Of a DNA stretch of 64,000 bases, positions 1 to 10,191 are shown piece after piece. Each line of letters starts with the position of its first letter. Position 1 is the stretch's first letter. The notes beneath the pieces are model-generated. The model saw nothing but the letters and a program-made list of their open reading frames with translations, ran no database searches and was not told the origin of the DNA. The stretch comes from Ophiocordyceps camponoti-saundersi (nom. inval.) (lineage: Eukaryota; Ascomycota; Sordariomycetes; Hypocreales; Ophiocordycipitaceae): positions 62,001 to 126,000 of the forward strand of contig PDHQ01000005.1 of NCBI GenBank assembly GCA_003339415.1, read 5' to 3'. Made by a program: the position numbers and the translations under genes.

Positions 1-2460
1 TCATCGTCCTCATCCCTTGTTGACGGAGGTGAACGAGGGTAACTCCCGCCGGCTTTCTCCTCTAGATGGCATGATCGTTCTTTCATTCTTGCCTGCAAGC
101 CTTTGCTCTTCCGAACCGGGGTATGATGACACTCTGTTGGATTTCTTTTTTTTCTCCTTGACTGGTTTGACGGTTTTGCCATGGCATGGATTTTGCCATT
201 GTTTTCATTTTCAACGACGACGTCCAATCCTCATCTGTTAAACGGAAGTAAGAGCTCGCATTTGGCTCGAAAAAATAAACATGACAATAACAACAACAAC
301 ATCAACAGCGCCTGGCCCAGGGGGTTGGGACACTTGAGGCCATGGCGTTCCACAGCCCAGGGACAGGATTGGCTTGAATGAGGGGAAGGAGGCGGGGAAG
401 AGGGACGGGCTGCGTCTTTCAGGTGAGTATATAGAGAAGAGGGGAAGTGCATGTTTGTTATGAGCCTTACTTGACTGTTATCCCGGCTTCATCCGCCTCG
501 CTAAGAAGGCCTTCATGGGCGCGTCTTCCCCGCAATCACCACCGATTGGGTTGGCTTATCTTAACTTCAAGCCTGCTTCGAACTTCATTTGCGATACGGT
601 TGAATGGCTCGGGCGCCTGTACTGTCAGGCTTGGCTCCAAGTGTTAACAAAGAAGGGTAGCAGCGTTGATTGATGCATCATCTCTCTCTCTCTCAATCGT
701 CATGTAAGAAAGAATGCCTGTCAGTCTGGCATGACTAAGCTGTTAGAAATTGGTCGGCCCTGCCACCAGCTGCCTACCACCTACTGCCTACCAGCTGCTA
801 GCAGGCCAGGCACCTGGCTACTGATGGCAGGCCTCAGAGTCAGAGGCTTCCCGAACAAGAAGAGATAAGCCATCAGTCTAAGATGATGATGAACTGTGTA
901 TCCGTAGAATTGAGCCAAGGCCCTGAGGCCATGTACAGAGTGCCTGAGCACATGACCTCTGGCTAAGCTAAGTTGGGGGGACGCCCAGTGCCACCATCTA
1001 CAACCGTGGATGCAACTTCAGGTAGCAGCTAGACGGCTGGCTCGCCTGAAGAGATAGGGCTGTGAGGCTTTCAACCAGCACAGTCAGGAAGTGATTGTTG
1101 GAGTTCATCGGGATGAGAATTGTGAATGAAAAAAAAGATCATCTCGCCACGAGTACCAAGACCATTCATTGTCCAAGGCATTGCTTGATGGGCAATGGCT
1201 GAGTTGAAGGCTTTCAAGAGGGGCGTTGATGCAATTGCGGAGAATCGAGGCATACATAGCATCCGATCCGCCTCAGTTCATCAGCTCCCACCCGCTGTCA
1301 TCCACCTGACGGTTGGTCGTCGTTGGCGACGCGGCAAATGGAAAGAGACGAAAGCAGCCAGACGTTTCTACGCTCGATCAGCGGATGGGAAGAGTTATAA
1401 TGCTTGCTGGGGCCGCTCATGAGACTGCAGATGATGCTTGATCTCTTCTAGCTCGACGCGTGGGCCGTTGATCTAGACTTTGTTGTTTCCACAGCCTACC
1501 TACCTATGTGGATGAGGCTTTCGCCGTCACCGTACCGAACCAAGTCGCCCGCCCATCTTGTACAGCTATTGAGTATCAGAAAGGCCTGTTGGGTATCACA
1601 TCACCGGCACTCACGTACTCAGCATGCATCCCCATTCCCTCTTCTTCCATCACGGGGTGGCGATGTTGCCGAGGAGCAACAGCAGCGAGGTAAGGACCAA
1701 GCGGCCCGCGAATAACGATGCGGGAAGGCTAACTAGGAAGAGGGAGGGGAAGTTCAAGTCGGATGATCAGAACACAGCCGAGTTCCTAGACCCTTACTTA
1801 TATAACGGCACGTCTTTTGCGCCCCGGTCTGACGGTGGTGAAAGGAAGTTCGCTCCTGAATCAAGAGTCCAGCTGAAGAGTAAGTAGAACATCCTATCCT
1901 TTGTATATATGAGGGCTAGACAGATGGAGGGCTTCGCCAACAAGAATGCCCGACCTTGTGCTAGAAAGATGACTGAATACCCCGTCAAAGCCGCCCCGTC
2001 TTAACCTGCCAAGGGTTAGGTTCAGCTGACGAAGAAGCAAGCCTCGTGCCGCATGAGATCTGTACCGCTACACCATACAGAACAGGGGGCACACTCCAAG
2101 GTGCACGTTACGTTGTAGACATTATAATCTCGTGACACTTCGCCCGCCACGCAAGACTCTACTAGCCAGGACTTGGCCGGTTAAAGCTCATATCCACATC
2201 GTCATCGTCATCATCATCATCATCATGCACGTGCTTGTGCTTAAGACTCAAAACATTAAAGTTGCAGCCGTTAAAAGACTCCGTCGACCAAGTCTTCGCC
2301 TACCAAGAAGCTGCTGTCAGAGGCTCAGCTACAAAAGTCTCTACCCGTGGTAGCATAGCCGACGGGGTCTGGCCGAAGACGTCTTCTGCACCCGCTACTA
2401 CTCGAAATCAGACGACAAAGCAGTGGTCCGCGTTGCGAACCCACGCGCGTCAGCACCGAG
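1..2460. other. Gene-free left edge
   Basis: I see no convincing gene here. Open frames are short, lack recognisable domains and do not join across plausible introns. There is a short CT tract near 680 and a (CAT)n tract near 2200-2225. The last few hundred bases are probably the 3' untranslated region of the oxidoreductase that ends at 2461. Confidence 0.5.
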
Positions 2461-3603
2461 TTACACCTGAGGCTTCTCCGTCCTCTCGCCCTTTCCGTTA
2501 AGCCAAATCTTGTCCCCCGAAATCATCGACTCCTGGAGAGCGGCGGCTATCCTGACGGCGGCAACGGCCGTCTCCAGCTTGATGGGCACGGGCTTATCCT
2601 CGAGGCAGCAGTTGACAAACTCGACAGCCTCGGTGGTAAAGGCGTTCTTGAACCGATCCCAATACGTCTGAGGCACCTCGTAGCGAATACCGCCCGGCTC
2701 GTGAACGCGTACCAGGTTAGCCGTCGGCTGGGTGTTGACGGTGAGCTTCCCCTTGGTCCCTATAATCTCCGTCGTGTCCTCCTGACCTGCGGCCATCATG
2801 CGCGAACAGTAAAGGTGGGCGATACGACCGTCGGCGAACTCGATGAGACCGACGGCGTTGTCGCGATCCTTCCACTCGCGCAGACCGGGTTCGACGGCGG
2901 TGATGCCCACGGCGCTGACGGACCGGACCTTGTCGTCGCCGTCTTCCCCAAAGAACCACAAGGCCAAGTCGATGTCGTGGATGGAGCAGTCGACGAATAT
3001 CCCGCCGCTGAACTGCGCGTAGGCCACGAAAAAGCCCGACGGATCTAGCATGTCGCACGTCTGGCTGCGGAAGACGGACGGTCGACCTATCAGTCCGGCT
3101 TGCGCTTTGTCGTGAGCGTCGCGGTAGCTCTCGTCGAAGCGTCGCGAGAAGCCGCACATGACTTTGAGGTTACGATGACGGGCGGCGGCGTCGACGACGG
3201 TTTGCGACTGGAGAAGAGAGAGAGTTGAAGTTAGCCTATGAAGAAGAAGAAGACGGAAGAAAGGATAGAGACTGTTTCTTACCACCTCCGCCGTCGTCGC
3301 GAGCGGCTTCTCGCAAAGCACATGCTTCCCAGCCTCAATGGCGATAATAGACTGTTCCGCATGAACAGCCGTAGCCGAGGCGACGCATACGGCCTCCAGC
3401 CCCTGATGAGCAACAAGATGGCTGTAGTCTTCGTATACGGCGATGCCCGGCAGGTTCACCTTGGCCCATTCCCGTTCATCGGCGTCAGGTGTGGACACGG
3501 CGACGAGCTCGGCGCGAGGAACGGCTTGTAGATAGTTTAGGGCGTGGCGTTTGCCCATGCGGCCGAGTCCGGCGACTCCGATCTTGAGCTTTCTGGTAGC
3601 CAT
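2461..3603 (-). CDS. Gfo/Idh/MocA-family oxidoreductase (inositol 2-dehydrogenase-like)
   Basis: NAD(P)-dependent dehydrogenase, probably cytosolic, acting on a cyclic polyol or sugar. The two exons are 3603-3283 and 3207-2461 (355 residues). The intron 3282-3208 has donor GTAAGA and acceptor CCAG, and is 75 nt long with no stop, so the frame also reads through it. Seen in the sequence: an N-terminal Rossmann motif GLGRMGKRH (residues about 12-20), the family EKP signature (CEKPLATT, about 97-104), and the substrate-site motif with the pattern D-x-x-I-H-D-I-D near residue 190. The length is normal for the family. The neighbouring divergent gene is a sugar transporter, which would fit uptake and oxidation of the same compound, but that is inference. 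The substrate cannot be read from sequence alone; scyllo-inositol, glucose and galactose dehydrogenases look alike at this level. Confidence 0.88.
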   Translation of the reverse strand: MATRKLKIGVAGLGRMGKRHALNYLQAVPRAELVAVSTPDADEREWAKVNLPGIAVYEDYSHLVAHQGLEAVCVASATAVHAEQSIIAIEAGKHVLCEKPLATTAEVVRNSLYPFFRLLLLHRLTSTLSLLQSQTVVDAAARHRNLKVMCGFSRRFDESYRDAHDKAQAGLIGRPSVFRSQTCDMLDPSGFFVAYAQFSGGIFVDCSIHDIDLALWFFGEDGDDKVRSVSAVGITAVEPGLREWKDRDNAVGLIEFADGRIAHLYCSRMMAAGQEDTTEIIGTKGKLTVNTQPTANLVRVHEPGGIRYEVPQTYWDRFKNAFTTEAVEFVNCCLEDKPVPIKLETAVAAVRIAAALQESMISGDKIWLNGKGERTEKPQV

Positions 3604-5336
3604 TGCTTCTTCTGGCTTGGTTGTTAGTTAGGAGGAGGGTAAGGAAAGGGATGAATAAGCTGTCTCTTCTTTCGACTTGGTGAGAAGGGGGAAAAAGAAA
3701 GGAGACGAAGAAGAAGAAGAAGAAGAAGAAAAGCCTGGCCTGGTTCGTATCCGAGATCCGACTCCCATCTTGACTCTCGGCCGAAGAAAGACTCGCATCT
3801 ATATACTACCGACTATCTATCACTATCCGTAAAACCGGAACAAGGAAAAAGAAAAAGACCGGCGCTTTCTTCGCTTCCAATCCTCCTCCTCCTCCTCTTT
3901 CCCCCTCCTCCCCATGGGGGATCTCATGAGCTTCATCTGGCCAGAGTCGCACAACAAGTCGAGCCCTTTCATACCCTTGTTTCATCGGGCTGTTGGTGAG
4001 ACGGAGGCGTTGCAATCGTCTTGCTGCCACGTCATTGATTGACCGATTGATAGTAGATAGCTATCAACGGACGCTCTTCCCGTGCCGTCTCTATTGCCAG
4101 CGGGTTTCGCCGTCACCTTCTCGACGTAGAAGCTGTCGTTTTTTCTTCTTCAATTTCCACTCAAAAGGGAACGATGATAATGAGCCGGCTGAGGTGTCAT
4201 CGAGAAAGGGACATCAGACACGGTCACGTTATTCACCGGGAGAACTGAGTATTACATCTCTTTACAGAAGAACAGGCAAACAATAACTTGACGTGCCTGA
4301 ATCGAACGAAAGAGGAACCCCAAGCTGTACCTGATTCGAGAGCCGGAAAAAGGCGAGTAATAACCTGAACCTCTTGGCCATCTGCCGCAGCTTTCCGGCG
4401 TCATCGTGGCCGCTGTCACACGCAGGCCAACTCATGCATGACCATGCCGCCTTGACATCGTGTTCCTGGCCTAGGGGCGCTTCTCGGCGGCTCTAACCGC
4501 AACTAGCATCGAGTTCTTTATCTGCCGTCCCGCCGTCCCGCCCCTTCTCCCCCCCTCTGTTATCTCACTTGTTCGGAGAGATATCGTTGCAGTTGTTGCC
4601 TCCATCTCCATCTCTTTTTCTCTTTTATATACCAGAATGCCACCTCAAGAGTTGCAATTCGCGTCAACTTCAACCCTTCTCTCCCCTCCCTTCTCTGAAC
4701 AGAGTCAACCTGTCAGTTAAAAGATATTTCCCCGCCTTTGGGGGGGGGGTCTTCGGCGACAAGGTGAAACCCTTGAAACTTGGCGTTGCATGAATGAGCG
4801 CTACGCTACTTTAACCATATGACCTTTGTCAATACCCCAACCTGCCGCCGTTTCACGGCTTCCCTCCCGTCGTCCGGGGTTCAGCAGTCCAACTACTTTG
4901 TGCCCGCGTACATACATACATACATACGCGACAAGAGGGAAAAGAAGATGACCCGGCTTCCGCGGACAGGGATGGTATGGACGAGTCTCTCTCCTCAAGG
5001 GGTCCTTCTAGTATTTTTCCCTTCCCCCCACGGGGTTTCCCTTCATCCACATCTTTCTCTCCCCCCACACACCTTCTTCCCCCCCCCCCCCTTTTCTACA
5101 TACACTCGTCGACTGGGGATAGTTCATCCACCGTCATTGGTCTGAAAGACAAGGATCCCAGTCCTTTTCCCTCTCGTGTAAGGGGTGGAAAAATGCCTTA
5201 CTGCGGACCAAAGCATAAAGACATCGTGACGCCCGCCTTGACCTCTTGACTCGAAAAAAAAAATTCCATCCGAACTCGTCGGATATGAACTGGTTTCTTT
5301 CATCTGTCAATTTTGTTTAAACAACTTCACTTCAAT
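3604..5336. promoter_or_regulatory. Divergent intergenic region, oxidoreductase / sugar transporter
   Basis: This 1.7 kb separates two divergent genes and must hold both promoters. It is pyrimidine-rich before the transporter start and carries a (CATA)n microsatellite at about 4910-4926 and homopolymer runs near 4740 and 5080. I see no gene in it. No specific operator could be assigned. Confidence 0.4.
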
Positions 5337-7500
5337 ATGGAAAAGTCGAAAAGCAGTCTATCAAACGACGCCAATGTCGAACATCAGGAATCCAGCCTCA
5401 TCATTGAGGCTGAACAAGAGCCATATGGACCTCCAGGTAAGTCATCGTCTTCTTCCATGTTCCCCCCCAAACTTGGTCTGACTTCTCCTTTTCTTTCCCT
5501 TCGCTCCTAGGCATCAAGGGCATCTTCTCTTCTCAATATGTAGCCCTGTGCGCGTGCTTCAGCGCCATCGGCGGCCTTCTCTTCGGTTACGAGTGAGTCT
5601 TTAAACCGCCTCTTCTCATCTCTGCCTTTTCAGGGAGGAAACTGAATCTTTCACCTCAGCCAAGGTGTCGTCTCCGTCATCCTCGTCATGCCCGAATTCG
5701 TTGCCCGTTTCCCTCAAGTTTCGGAAGAGGCTGAAGGAGCCGGCTTGATGAAGGGTCTCGTAACGGCCATAATCACTTTCGGCGCCTTCATCGGTAAGTA
5801 CCAACAGCCAAGGCCGATGAACCGCGCGCCAGGAAGCTGACGCACGGCTCGGACAGGCGCTCTGAACCAGGGTTGGATAGCCGACGCCTATTCCCGCAAG
5901 TACTCCATCATTCTCGCCGTCATCATCTTCAGCATCGGCTCCATCATCCAGGTCTCGGCGGTCAACTATGGGATGCTGGTATTTGCGCGGTTCGTTGGTG
6001 GCATTGGAATAGGCCAGTGAGTTGCGCCGTTGAGATATCTCTATTTGGTCAAATCCCTATGGGTTTTCTGATGCGTAGCAAAACAGGCTGAGCATGGTTG
6101 TCCCGCTGTACATCTCCGAGATCTCACCACCTGAAATTCGAGGTACGCTTCTTGTGCTCGAGGAACTCAGCATCGTCGTCGGCGTCGTCGTCTCTTTCTG
6201 GATCACGTACGGGACACAATTCATCAAGTCCAACTGGTCATGGCAACTCCCCTTCCTCCTGCAGATCTTCCCGGGCATTCTCCTCGGCGTCGGCGCCTTT
6301 TTCCTACCCTTCTCGCCCCGCTGGCTCGCTTCGAAAGACCGTCAACAGGACGCGCTCACGAACCTGGCCAAGCTCAGAGCTCTGCCGACGACGGATTCCA
6401 AGGTCCAACGCGAGTGGCTGGAGATTGTCACCGAGGCCAAGTTCCAGGCTGGCATACTGGCCGAGCGGCATCCGGACTTGGTCGGTGGCACCCGCACCAT
6501 GAAGCTCAAGCTCGAGGTCGCCTCTTGGGCGGACTGCTTCAAGAAGGGCTGCTGGAGACGGACGCACGTCGGTGCTGGTCTCATGTTCTTCCAGCAGTTT
6601 GTTGGTATCAACGCCTTGATTTACTACTCGCCAACGCTCTTTGGGTAAGGTTCATTGAAAACTGCCACGCAAAACGACTCGGAATCCCGCTGACTTCTTT
6701 CGTGCCATTCCAAGAACGATGGGCCTCAACTTCAACATGCAGCTCATCATGTCCGGTGTCCTCAATATAGTTCAACTCTTCGGCGTCGTCTCAAGCTTGT
6801 GGACGCTCGACCACTTTGGACGACGGAAGATGCTCCTGGTGGGTAGCGTCGGCATGTTCGTTTCGCACTTTGTCATCGCCATCCTAGTTGGCCTTTACTC
6901 CAGTAACTGGCCGACACACATGGACAAGGCCTGGACGAGCGTCATGTTCCTTCTACTCTTCATGCTCATCTTTGGCGCCACCTGGGGTCCGGTTCCTTGG
7001 GCGATGCCATCTGAGATTTTCCCTTCGTCCCTGCGAGCCAAGGGCGTGGCCATTTCGACCTGCTCCAGTACGTTTACTTGATGCTTTGAAACCCTTCCCC
7101 CCCCCCCCCCCCAACCGGTTTGTTCGTTGTCACTGACACATCATCCTGTGTTACAGACTGGATTAACAACTTCATGGTGGTGAGTTACACACGCACAAAG
7201 CATCCCCCATCTACCTCCTTGTTGATACAGTCAACGACTAACCTCGTCAACGATCAACAGGGTTTGGTCACGCCGCCCCTAGTGCAAGAAACCGGCTTCG
7301 GAGCGTACGCCTTCTTCGCCGCCTTCTGCTTCGGCTCTTTCCTATGGGTCTTCTACTGTGTTCCGGAAACCAGCGGCAAGACCTTGGAACAGATGGACGA
7401 GGTCTTCAAGGACTACAGGACCGGAGACGAGCAGGCGCGGAGGCGCAGACTGATGGCTGAGACGGCCAGGGATTTGTCGATTCGGAACGGGTTTGCATGA
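5337..7500 (+). CDS. MFS sugar transporter
   Basis: Proton-coupled monosaccharide or polyol importer of the plasma membrane (sugar porter family). Eight exons: 5337-5436, 5511-5592, 5660-5793, 5857-6016, 6087-6644, 6715-7067, 7157-7179, 7261-7500; total 549 residues. All junctions are GT-AG and keep frame. Signatures seen: GYDQGVVS after TM1, VPLYISEISPPEIRG after TM4, PFSPRWLA after TM6, QQFVGINALIYYSP in TM7, DHFGRRKML after TM8, and PETSGKTLEQMDE at the C-terminus. Twelve membrane segments are expected. Exon 7 is only 23 nt, and the preceding intron holds a 16-C run. The gene converges on the THI5 homologue and diverges from the oxidoreductase. The substrate is not determinable; Stl1-like glycerol, quinate and hexose carriers share these motifs. 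Confidence 0.9.
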
Positions 7501-8201
7501 CGAATAGCGTTGCTTCAACACATGTGACCATGACTCACGACCATGACCTTCTTTCTCTTTTTTCCTTTCGTGTTGTAGGTCGCGTTTCATATGTAGAAGT
7601 TTTCTTTTATTGAGGATGATTTTAACTGTTTATTGCTGGGGGAGCGTGGTTTATGTACGGTGTATGTATGTATGTATGTATACTACGATGGGGGGGGGAC
7701 ACTATGGATAGATGCACAAGTATGTATGTGTTATCCAGCAGGCGAGCTGAAGCCATCGTGTAGTCTTGTTATGTCGTGTCGGTAGGTATGTTGATGCCCT
7801 CCAAGCGTACAGATGCATGTATGGATGGATGAAGATACGGACAACTTTACTTGACCGATCTACTCAGAATTCATCGATCCGAACCGTTAATCCACACTTC
7901 TGGAACCTTCCCCTCGAAATACAGCGTCGTCACAAAGTTGCGGCTCGCATATCTAAGCCCCTAGTCCTGCCCCCTTGTCCCCTTGTCCTTGAAGTTATGA
8001 GACTCCACATAACAAGGACCCATGACGGTTGCACATGAGCAAGAAAAAAAGCCAAGAGAAAGTCTGATTTTAAGTTAAAGAAGACACCAATGAGGGAATG
8101 ACGTTTATAAACAACTCGTCTCTCTCTTCCTGTTGTTGCCAGTTCCGCCCTCCCTCTGACTCGTGTATGTATGTATGTATGTAATTCCCCGTTTACTATG
8201 T
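7501..8201. other. Convergent 3' intergenic region
   Basis: Downstream regions of two convergent genes. It carries (TATG)n microsatellites at about 7663-7682 and 8164-8182. No gene or RNA was recognised. Confidence 0.4.
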
Positions 8202-9427
8202 CTACACCCTCACAATGGGCGCGAGACGACGAAAGCCTCCTCGACAAGCCACATCCTTCTGCAACTCAGCCATGCGCCTCTGGTCCCCCACCGGGTCAGG
8301 GGAGTCAGGCTCGAGGGTCCAGCCGAGGAATTCATTGGTGTAGTTGGGCACAAAGTCCGGACCGAGAACGCCCAAGCGCTGACCGTATTTCGTCACCTTG
8401 TCCCAGTCGCGGGCCACGTTCTTCAGGTCAGGCGAGAAGAAGGCGAAGCTGCGCTCGAACATGATGCGGTTGAGACGGCCAGCCATGACAGGCTTGGCTT
8501 CCTTGTATTGCTCCCATGCCGTGTGCGGGTCTGCCATGACGAAATCGGTGGCTCGCTTTACCGCTCGCATAAAGGCACGGACGCGCTCTGGGTTCTGCTT
8601 GATGAAGGCCTCGTTGCCTATGTAGAGGACGGAGCAGAAGCAGCAGCATCCCAACTCTGCGAGCTCATCGATGCGTAACATCTGCACTTCAGACCGGTCC
8701 CTTCCCTGTGAGAGAAGCCATTCTTCAACCTCTACCATCTGCACGTTATCGAGACCGATGCCGGCGTCGATTTCACCCTTGATCAGCGCGGAAGAGACGT
8801 TCATCCCGCACCTGACGGCCGTGTAATCGGTCGGAGAGAGACCATGACGGGACATGAGGTTGTCGATTTGAATCTTGCCGAACTCGCCTACGTAGCCGAT
8901 GCGTTTGCCGGCTAGCGATTCGAGCTTGGAGTTGATTCCCGATCCCGCGAGGTGAATCATGCCCGTAAAGGGCTCGTCTAGGAGGCTGCCGATGGATAGC
9001 ACGGGGAAGCGACGAGCCTTTGCCTATTGCGTTGCTGGACGAGTCAGTGACTCTTCATCTGCTCCGCGTTTTTTTGCTACCCGGGTATTGAATCGTACGG
9101 CAAGGGTATGGATCATGGCTTTGAAACCCAGGTCCGCTTTGCCGCTGCCGATGATTTCGGTGACGTCCTGCATGACACGCACTTAGCCGTTGAGCGTCGT
9201 CGTCGAGGGGGGAGAAAAAGGGGGTGCGTACACTGGGATCATTGGGTTCGAGAATGGCGACCTTGATGCCTTCGTCGCGGAAGAAGCCTTTGGCTTGAGC
9301 AAGGTAAAGCGGTGCGTGATATGGCGTGGCATGCCTTGTTCTGCCGTTAGACTTGCAAACTTCACGGAACAAGTCCTTTCTTTTTTCCTCACCAGTTGGT
9401 CAAGAAGGTAATCTTTTCCGTCGACAT
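8202..9427 (-). CDS. THI5: HMP-P synthase (thiamine pyrimidine precursor), THI5/NMT1 family
   Basis: Makes 4-amino-5-hydroxymethyl-2-methylpyrimidine phosphate for thiamine biosynthesis. In the yeast enzyme PLP and an active-site histidine are consumed (single-turnover enzyme). Exons 9427-9393, 9334-9232, 9167-9099 and 9023-8202 give 342 residues, close to yeast Thi5 (340). Seen: [14 protein letters not shown] at the N-terminus; Lys62 (PLP lysine) and His66 (the sacrificial histidine) in [10 protein letters not shown] at the same positions as in yeast; [10 protein letters not shown]; and the iron-associated cysteine motif CCCFCS near residue 195. All key residues are present, so the enzyme should be active. 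The start was chosen because MSTEKITFL matches the family N-terminus. The leader on the same strand contains a TPP riboswitch (9513-9684), so expression should fall when thiamine is plentiful. Confidence 0.95.
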
Positions 9428-9512
9428 ACTGTCGGATCGATGGTTGAAGCTGTGATGGTCAGATTCTCCCCTACGTCAAGGGGGGATTAGGGAGGGGGGA
9501 TTTCTCCAAGAA

Positions 9513-9684
9513 GCAAATCCTTTCGCTGGTATTATCCAGATCAAGTTCACCGGTATCTCTCAGAACGACAAGAGTCTTGCCGTACACCATGCCTCTTCCT
9601 CCTCCTCCTCTCCCGATGAAGGTGAAAGAAGGAGAAAGGGGGCCATGGACCGTCAAGGGAACTCTTGTCGAACACCCGGATTGC
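9513..9684 (-). promoter_or_regulatory. TPP riboswitch (thi-box aptamer)
   Basis: Eukaryotic thiamine pyrophosphate aptamer in the leader of the HMP-P synthase gene. On the minus strand: P1 pairs 9684-9678 with 9520-9513; P2 pairs the CGGGTG segment with ATACCGG; P3 has ten perfect pairs, CGACAAGAGT with ACTCTTGTCG, closing an expanded loop of about 80 nt as is usual in fungi. The pyrimidine-sensing CTGAGAGATACC and the diphosphate-sensing P4/P5 segment (GATCTGGATAATACCAGCG) match the consensus. It lies 86 nt upstream of the start codon. In fungi such aptamers act on splicing, not on transcription termination. Confidence 0.95.
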
Positions 9685-9727
9685 ATTCTTGTCTTTCTAC
9701 GTTACCTTGATCTGAGGATAGTCCCAT
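9653..9727 (-). other. Upstream ORF in THI5 leader (24 codons)
   Basis: Starts with ATG at 9727, between the two candidate 5' splice sites, and runs MGLSSDQG... to a stop at 9653. Splicing from the distal site would delete this ATG, while splicing from the proximal site would keep it in the mRNA. A second leader ORF starts at 9686 inside aptamer stem P1 and ends at 9471 (71 codons). Both could block initiation at the main start when retained. Confidence 0.45.
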
Positions 9728-9895
9728 TGCTGGAAGCTTCTTTGGATGCTCTAGGCGTACCGATGATGTGTGTTTTGACACGGGGACGTAGGTAGGAACA
9801 GATGAAGTGGGAAGAGGAGAGAGAAAGAGAGGAAGAAAGATATCCCTCATACGTCGAGGCGGGGGAGGAGAGGGAGAGGGGGGGAATGCTGGATC

Positions 9896-9901
9896 TTTAT
9901 A
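9896..9901 (-). promoter_or_regulatory. Possible TATA box of the THI5 homologue
   Basis: TATAAA on the minus strand, about 470 nt upstream of the start codon and about 210 nt upstream of the aptamer. It would place transcription start near 9860-9870, so the whole riboswitch would lie in the leader. This is motif evidence only. Confidence 0.35.
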
Positions 9902-10191
9902 ACCAGTCTAAAGACAATATATGGTGCCATGTGGTCCAATGAGGGGAAATCGTCGTTGCTGCAGGGTGCTGCAGGTGTGAGGCCAATGGATGACGCCGAT
10001 CCGCGTTAAGAGACTGGACTAGATGATGAGAAGCTTCAAGACTATGATTGATCGATCATCGGGTGGTGAAACTTGTCTCTTTCTGGTATCTCTGCAACTG
10101 CTTTACAAGACAATGGCCAACAAGACTTGGTATATGAAGACGCCGTTCAGGCTGATGATTTACACGATATAGAACAAAGACAACCCCCTTC

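Larger units (their letters stand above)
9450..9760 (-). promoter_or_regulatory. Candidate alternatively spliced leader intron of the THI5 homologue
   Basis: Read on the minus strand, two 5' splice-site candidates precede the aptamer: a distal one, GTACGC with first base 9760, and a proximal one, AAG|GTAACG with first intron base 9705. Two 3' splice-site candidates follow it: TAG ending at 9471 and ACAG ending at 9450. The nine bases just upstream of the proximal site (9714-9706) are perfectly complementary to aptamer bases 9545-9537. That is the arrangement by which Neurospora NMT1 controls splice-site choice. Actual splice use is inferred. Confidence 0.6.

Noticed and set aside
4280..4380. 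Possible tRNA T-loop (TTCGATTC on the minus strand)
   Set aside because: The T-stem and acceptor stem do not pair, so no tRNA fold is supported.
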